The position numbers were made by a program, and so were the translations under genes. Below, piece after piece: positions 60,697 through 64,000 of a stretch of DNA of 64,000 nucleotides. The notes beneath the pieces are model-generated. The model worked only from the letters and a program-made list of their open reading frames with translations, searched no databases and was not told the DNA's origin. Source of the stretch: Mycobacterium sp. 852002-51057_SCH5723018 (GTDB lineage Bacteria > Actinomycetota > Actinomycetes > Mycobacteriales > Mycobacteriaceae); NCBI RefSeq assembly GCF_001667035.1, contig NZ_LZIR01000120.1, forward strand, positions 29,366-93,365. Direction: 5' to 3'. Positions within the stretch are counted from its first letter, which is position 1, and each line of letters begins with the position of its first letter.

Positions 60697-62237
60697 AGCG
60701 CCGAACCGTCCTGCGCGCGGGTCTGCTCACCGCGGGTGTCGGCCTCGTCGGTGCCGCCTGGCCTGCGGCGCAGACTGCGCTCGGCGCCGCCGAACCGGGC
60801 AGGCTGCTGCGTAGCGGGGCGCCGCTGCCGCCGCGCTATCAAGTGCCCTTGCCCATTCCGGCCCGCCTGGCGCCTGGCGCCAGCGACAGCACGACCGACT
60901 ATTACACGATCACCCAGCAGGTGGCAGACCTGGCGATACTGCCCGGCCTGACCACACCGGCATGGACCTACGGGGGAACGTTTCCCGGACCCACCATCGT
61001 GTCGCGCTCGGGCCGGCGAACCGCGATACGCCACCACAACGCACTACCCGTCCCGGTGGCCGTGCACCTTCACGGCGGGCACACCCCGCCAGACAGTGAC
61101 GGGTACCCGCTCGACCTCATCGAGCCGCAGGTGGCAGACGCCGCCGCCGGACATATGGGCATGGCGCCCGCCATGTCGCGCAACTCCGTTGTCGGACAGC
61201 GTGAATACGTGTATCCGATGCGACAACGCGCAGCGACGCTGTGGTATCACGACCACCGGATGGGCTACACCGGTCAGGCCGTCTGGCGGGGACTCGCGGG
61301 TTTCCACCTCGTGCACGATGACGAAGAAGACGCGCTGCCACTGCCGCAAGGTCGCCGCGACATACCGCTGATGATCACCGACCGATCCTTTGCCGCCGAC
61401 GGGTCGTTCCAGTACCCCGTTACCGAGGGCGGTGACGTCGCCGCTCCCTACATGAACGGCGTGCTCGGCGACGTCGTGTTGGTCAACGGGGCGCCATGGC
61501 CCGTGTTGGAAACCGACCCCGCGCGGTACCGGTTCCGGATACTCAACGCCTCCAACGCCCGCCGCTACCGGCTGCGGCTGGATCCGCCACCGTCCGACGG
61601 TTCGGCCTTCACCCAAATCGGCAGTGACGGCGGCCTTCTGGCCGGCCCGCTCCAGCACGACGCGATCGACATCGCCCCGGCCGAACGGTTCGACGTCATC
61701 GTCGACTTCTCCCGCTATCGCCCGGGGACGCGGGTACGCCTCGTCAACGCTATTGGGACGCAGTCCGGTTCGGAGATCATGCGCTTCGACGTTGTCGGCA
61801 CCGATCGATCAGACGAAACCACGATTCCCGAGAAGCTCAGCGGAACGTTCGCCCCGCTGGACCGTGGTCGCGCCGTGGCCACCCGCACATTCCTGTTCGG
61901 CCAGGGCCGCGCCGGCGTGTGGACAATCAACAACAAGCCGTACAAGCCCGGCGTTCCGCTGGCGACACCGCGCCTGGGCGAGGTAGAAATCTGGCGCTTC
62001 ATCACCGACATTCGGCACCCGATCCATGTGCATCTCAACCACTTCCAGGTCTTATCGCGCAACGACAAATCACCGGGCAGCTACGATCGCGGATGGAAAG
62101 ACACCGTGGACGTCGCGCCGTCTGGGGCGGTGGAGGTCATCGTCCAATTCACCGACTACCGGGGAGCGTATCTTGTCCATTGCCATAACCTCGAGCACGA
62201 GGACATGGCCATGATGGCCGACTTCGTCACGGTGTAG
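60693..62237 (+). CDS. Multicopper oxidase, Tat-exported
   Basis: A 514-residue three-cupredoxin oxidase. The N-terminal KRRTVLRAGLLTAGVGLVG has twin Arg and hydrophobic core, so Tat export is likely. Copper ligands are HLHGGH (125-130), WYHDH (His186, His188), HPIHVHLNHF and HCHNLEHEDMA, giving a type 1 site and a trinuclear cluster. Closest to the CueO/SufI-like branch; it may oxidise Cu(I), phenols or metals. GTG 60693 overlaps the membrane protein stop. Confidence 0.93.
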   Translation: MKRRTVLRAGLLTAGVGLVGAAWPAAQTALGAAEPGRLLRSGAPLPPRYQVPLPIPARLAPGASDSTTDYYTITQQVADLAILPGLTTPAWTYGGTFPGPTIVSRSGRRTAIRHHNALPVPVAVHLHGGHTPPDSDGYPLDLIEPQVADAAAGHMGMAPAMSRNSVVGQREYVYPMRQRAATLWYHDHRMGYTGQAVWRGLAGFHLVHDDEEDALPLPQGRRDIPLMITDRSFAADGSFQYPVTEGGDVAAPYMNGVLGDVVLVNGAPWPVLETDPARYRFRILNASNARRYRLRLDPPPSDGSAFTQIGSDGGLLAGPLQHDAIDIAPAERFDVIVDFSRYRPGTRVRLVNAIGTQSGSEIMRFDVVGTDRSDETTIPEKLSGTFAPLDRGRAVATRTFLFGQGRAGVWTINNKPYKPGVPLATPRLGEVEIWRFITDIRHPIHVHLNHFQVLSRNDKSPGSYDRGWKDTVDVAPSGAVEVIVQFTDYRGAYLVHCHNLEHEDMAMMADFVTV

Positions 62238-62241
62238 CGCG

Positions 62242-62667
62242 CTAGCCGCCAAAACGTTGGCGCATCAGCGCGATTCCTTCGACGTAGACGGCGCGGACTG
62301 CCGCTGCGGCATCATCCTCGGTGGCGCCGTCCGGGACGAAGGAACCGGCCCAATCCAGGCGGCACCTATCGTGGCGGAGGGGATTCAACGTGATCGTCGC
62401 CTGATAGTCCGCGATGGGAAGCGGTCCGGTGACGATCATCGAGTACCTTGTCCGCCAACGTTCCTCGTCCACCTCGTCCAGGCGTTCGACCAAGCGCTCG
62501 CCGTCGACGTCGACCGTGCGGGTCATGCCCACGCCCGACCCATGGGTCGTGACTTCGCCGTTGCGCGAAGCGACGAGCATCTCGACGAAACCGCCGAAAT
62601 CGGCGACCAAGCCCCACACCCGCGGTGCCGGTGCGCCCAATTCGCCGTGTTCTTGGACCTCGATCAT
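62242..62667 (-). CDS. SRPBCC-family protein
   Basis: A 141-residue START-like protein: MIEVQEHGELGAPAPRVWGLVADFGGFVEMLVASRNG, then YSMIVTGPLPIADYQATITL and a C-terminal helix AAAAVRAVYVEGIALMRQRF. A hydrophobic-ligand binder or cyclase-like; no catalytic set is obvious. Convergent with the multicopper oxidase; its ATG overlaps the epimerase-like gene's stop by one base (TGATG). Confidence 0.85.
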   Translation of the reverse strand: MIEVQEHGELGAPAPRVWGLVADFGGFVEMLVASRNGEVTTHGSGVGMTRTVDVDGERLVERLDEVDEERWRTRYSMIVTGPLPIADYQATITLNPLRHDRCRLDWAGSFVPDGATEDDAAAAVRAVYVEGIALMRQRFGG

Positions 62668-63614
62668 CAGCGACCCTCGTGCGCGGGTTCGGCAATAGCC
62701 GGACGGTGGGCTAGACCGTCGCGCAAGATTTCGGCGAGCGGTGTCGGGGCCAAGCCGAATGTGTGTTCGGTCTCCGAAGCGTCCACCACGAACGGTTTCT
62801 GCAGCTGATACTGCATTTCGGGCAGCTCCCGCACCACTTTTGAGCCCAACCCCGCCATGGCCAGCAACCATCCCGGCATCCGGCGCAGTTTCGGAGCACC
62901 GACGCCCGCGCAATCCGCCAGCACCGTCGCCAACTGACGTGGCGACATTGCGGGGTTGGTCGGCACGTGCCACGGCCGCCCCCAACCGCGCTCGTCGTCA
63001 CCGATCGCGACCAGGGCGCGTGCGGCGTCGACGGTCCCGGTCCAACTGTGGGACGCATCCAGGTCGGCGGGGAACAATGCCGTTTTGCCGGCCAGCACCT
63101 TGGGCGCGACCATCAGGGTGAACACCGACAACGCGCCACGGCCGATGAAATCGCTGGCGCGCACCTCGGTTACGCGAACCCGCCCGGCCTCGTGGGCGGC
63201 TTTGGCTTGCGTCCAGGCTCGTGCGCGAAGTTCACCCTTGACTGAGTTGGGTTGCAGTGGAAGGTCTTCGGTGATCGGCCCCGCCACCGGTCCGTAGCCG
63301 TAAAGGTTTCCCAGCATGACGTAGTCGGCGCCGGCCGCGATGGCCGCATTGAGCATGCCCGACGCGAGGGCGGGAAGCTGCGTACGCCACAGGTGATAGG
63401 GCGGCGCGGCGCAGTTGTACAACGTGGTGGCGCCCCCCAGGACGGCCGCGAGCGCGTCGGTGTTCGATGCGTCGAGCGCGATCCGCCGGATGCGCGGATT
63501 ACGCGGACCACCGCCGCTCCGCGTGACCAGGCGTACCTCATGACCGGCGGCGGCCAGAAGCTCGGCGGTCGCCACACCGGTCCCACCCGCGCCCACAACA
63601 ACTTTCACAGACAT
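62667..63614 (-). CDS. NAD-dependent epimerase/dehydratase-like protein
   Basis: A 315-residue extended SDR: VVVGAGGTGVATAELLAAAGHEVRLVTRSGG, MLGNLYGYGPVAGP (the Tyr of NLYGYG may serve as catalytic Tyr) and a C-terminal RAHDW-like FVVDASETEHTFGLAPTPL. ATG 63614 with AAGGAG upstream. Coupled to the SRPBCC gene, suggesting that the SRPBCC protein acts on, or carries, the same substrate. Confidence 0.85.
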   Translation of the reverse strand: MSVKVVVGAGGTGVATAELLAAAGHEVRLVTRSGGGPRNPRIRRIALDASNTDALAAVLGGATTLYNCAAPPYHLWRTQLPALASGMLNAAIAAGADYVMLGNLYGYGPVAGPITEDLPLQPNSVKGELRARAWTQAKAAHEAGRVRVTEVRASDFIGRGALSVFTLMVAPKVLAGKTALFPADLDASHSWTGTVDAARALVAIGDDERGWGRPWHVPTNPAMSPRQLATVLADCAGVGAPKLRRMPGWLLAMAGLGSKVVRELPEMQYQLQKPFVVDASETEHTFGLAPTPLAEILRDGLAHRPAIAEPAHEGR

Positions 63615-63708
63615 CAATCTCCTTTCGGCACTTCGACGGTTTCACTATTCGCCGGGACGACTACACTCCGGAAGTGGCATAAACGCCACATATGGGGAGG
63701 TTCTGGCC

Positions 63709-63923
63709 ATGCATCGTATTGCGGTGGTCGCCGTCCCGCCGGTCGGCGCGTTCGAGCTGTCCATACCGGACCTACTGTTCAGCGCGGTGCAGATCGACGG
63801 TCGCGATGCCTACGCCACCCATACCTGCACACCGCAGCCCGGGCCGGTGATCAGGACGGTGTCAGCGCCGGTGATCATGTCCAAATCGCCGGTGACGATC
63901 ACGTCGAACCCACCTCGCGTGGC
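63709..63923 (+). pseudogene. GlxA/DJ-1-type regulator gene, N-terminal part with fold-back
   Basis: ATG 63709 starts MHRIAVVAVPPVGAFELSI and proceeds normally to TCTPQPGPV at 63849, the N-terminus of a GlxA-type (DJ-1/PfpI + AraC) regulator. The expected continuation (ATRGGFDVIVTGDLDMITG) is present, but on the minus strand of 63850-63923. The plus-strand frame beyond 63849 is antisense. So the gene is broken at the fold-back; the rest lies beyond the window or is absent. Confidence 0.8.
63773..63849 (+). repeat. 77-bp inverted repeat, left arm
   Basis: Perfect reverse complement of 63924-64000. The spacer (63850-63923) is the single-copy continuation of the GlxA gene in reverse orientation. 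Confidence 0.97.
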
Positions 63924-64000
63924 CACCGGCCCGGGCTGCGGTGTGCAGGTATGGGTGGCGTAGGCATCGCGACCGTCGATCTGCACCGCGCTGAACAGTA
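63924..64000 (-). repeat. 77-bp inverted repeat, right arm
   Basis: Continues to the last base of the window, so the true arm length is unknown. See the left arm at 63773. Confidence 0.97.

Noticed and set aside
63850..63963. C-terminal half of the plus-strand frame from 63709
   Set aside because: It is the antisense strand of the same gene created by the fold-back, so the peptide is not real.

Overview
The window comes from a slow-growing Mycobacterium, probably close to the M. avium complex, though I cannot name the species. The evidence is high GC, many GTG and TTG starts, 4-bp stop/start overlaps, and gene order matching a known mycobacterial chromosome. The left flank (1-8.3 kb) follows the M. 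tuberculosis Rv2229c-Rv2237 order: zinc-ribbon protein, Nif3, cobC, ptkA, ptpA, SURF1, cobD, MpaB-like protein, then a VOC protein and an epoxide hydrolase. The middle right (27.9-51.6 kb) resumes at Rv2238c: ahpE, DUF3052, aceE, mabR and the FAS-II mycolate operon fabD-acpM-kasA-kasB-accD6. It continues through a glpD / FAD oxidase / lipid kinase block to mscR and its metallo-hydrolase partner.

Between these two halves of the backbone sits a genomic island of about 19.5 kb (8323-27906), inserted in tRNA-Val(UAC). A 44-bp perfect direct repeat, which is the 3' part of the tRNA, marks both ends. A tyrosine integrase, an excisionase and a small element-associated protein lie at the right end, and 11-bp-phased repeats lie just inside each boundary. 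The cargo is a complete malonate decarboxylase operon (mdcA-B-C-DE-G-H, with MdcD and MdcE fused), an alcohol dehydrogenase, a carboxylesterase, and a double-GAF NarL-type histidine kinase framed by 126-bp direct repeats. The rest is wreckage: a frameshifted SDR, a response regulator with a nonsense codon, an IS481-type transposase stub, an aldo/keto reductase fused to a VIT1-type fragment, two further tRNA 3'-end fragments, and a 528-bp inverted duplication covering the mdcH-SGNH hydrolase junction. The island looks like a patchwork built by several integrations.

The region from 39.4 to 42.5 kb is an accessory FAD monooxygenase / TetR module with matching palindromes, plus a frameshifted SGNH hydrolase. 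From 51.6 kb onward lies accessory oxidoreductive metabolism: TetR / F420-type oxidoreductase, alpha/beta hydrolase, GMC oxidoreductase, cutinase and AraC regulator. A compact MarR - NAD(P)-binding protein - DoxX - membrane protein - multicopper oxidase cluster follows, opposed by an SRPBCC protein and an epimerase-like gene.

The last 230 bp are abnormal. A GlxA/DJ-1-type regulator gene folds back on itself as a perfect 77-bp inverted repeat that reaches the window edge. This looks like an assembly or template-switch chimera rather than biology.
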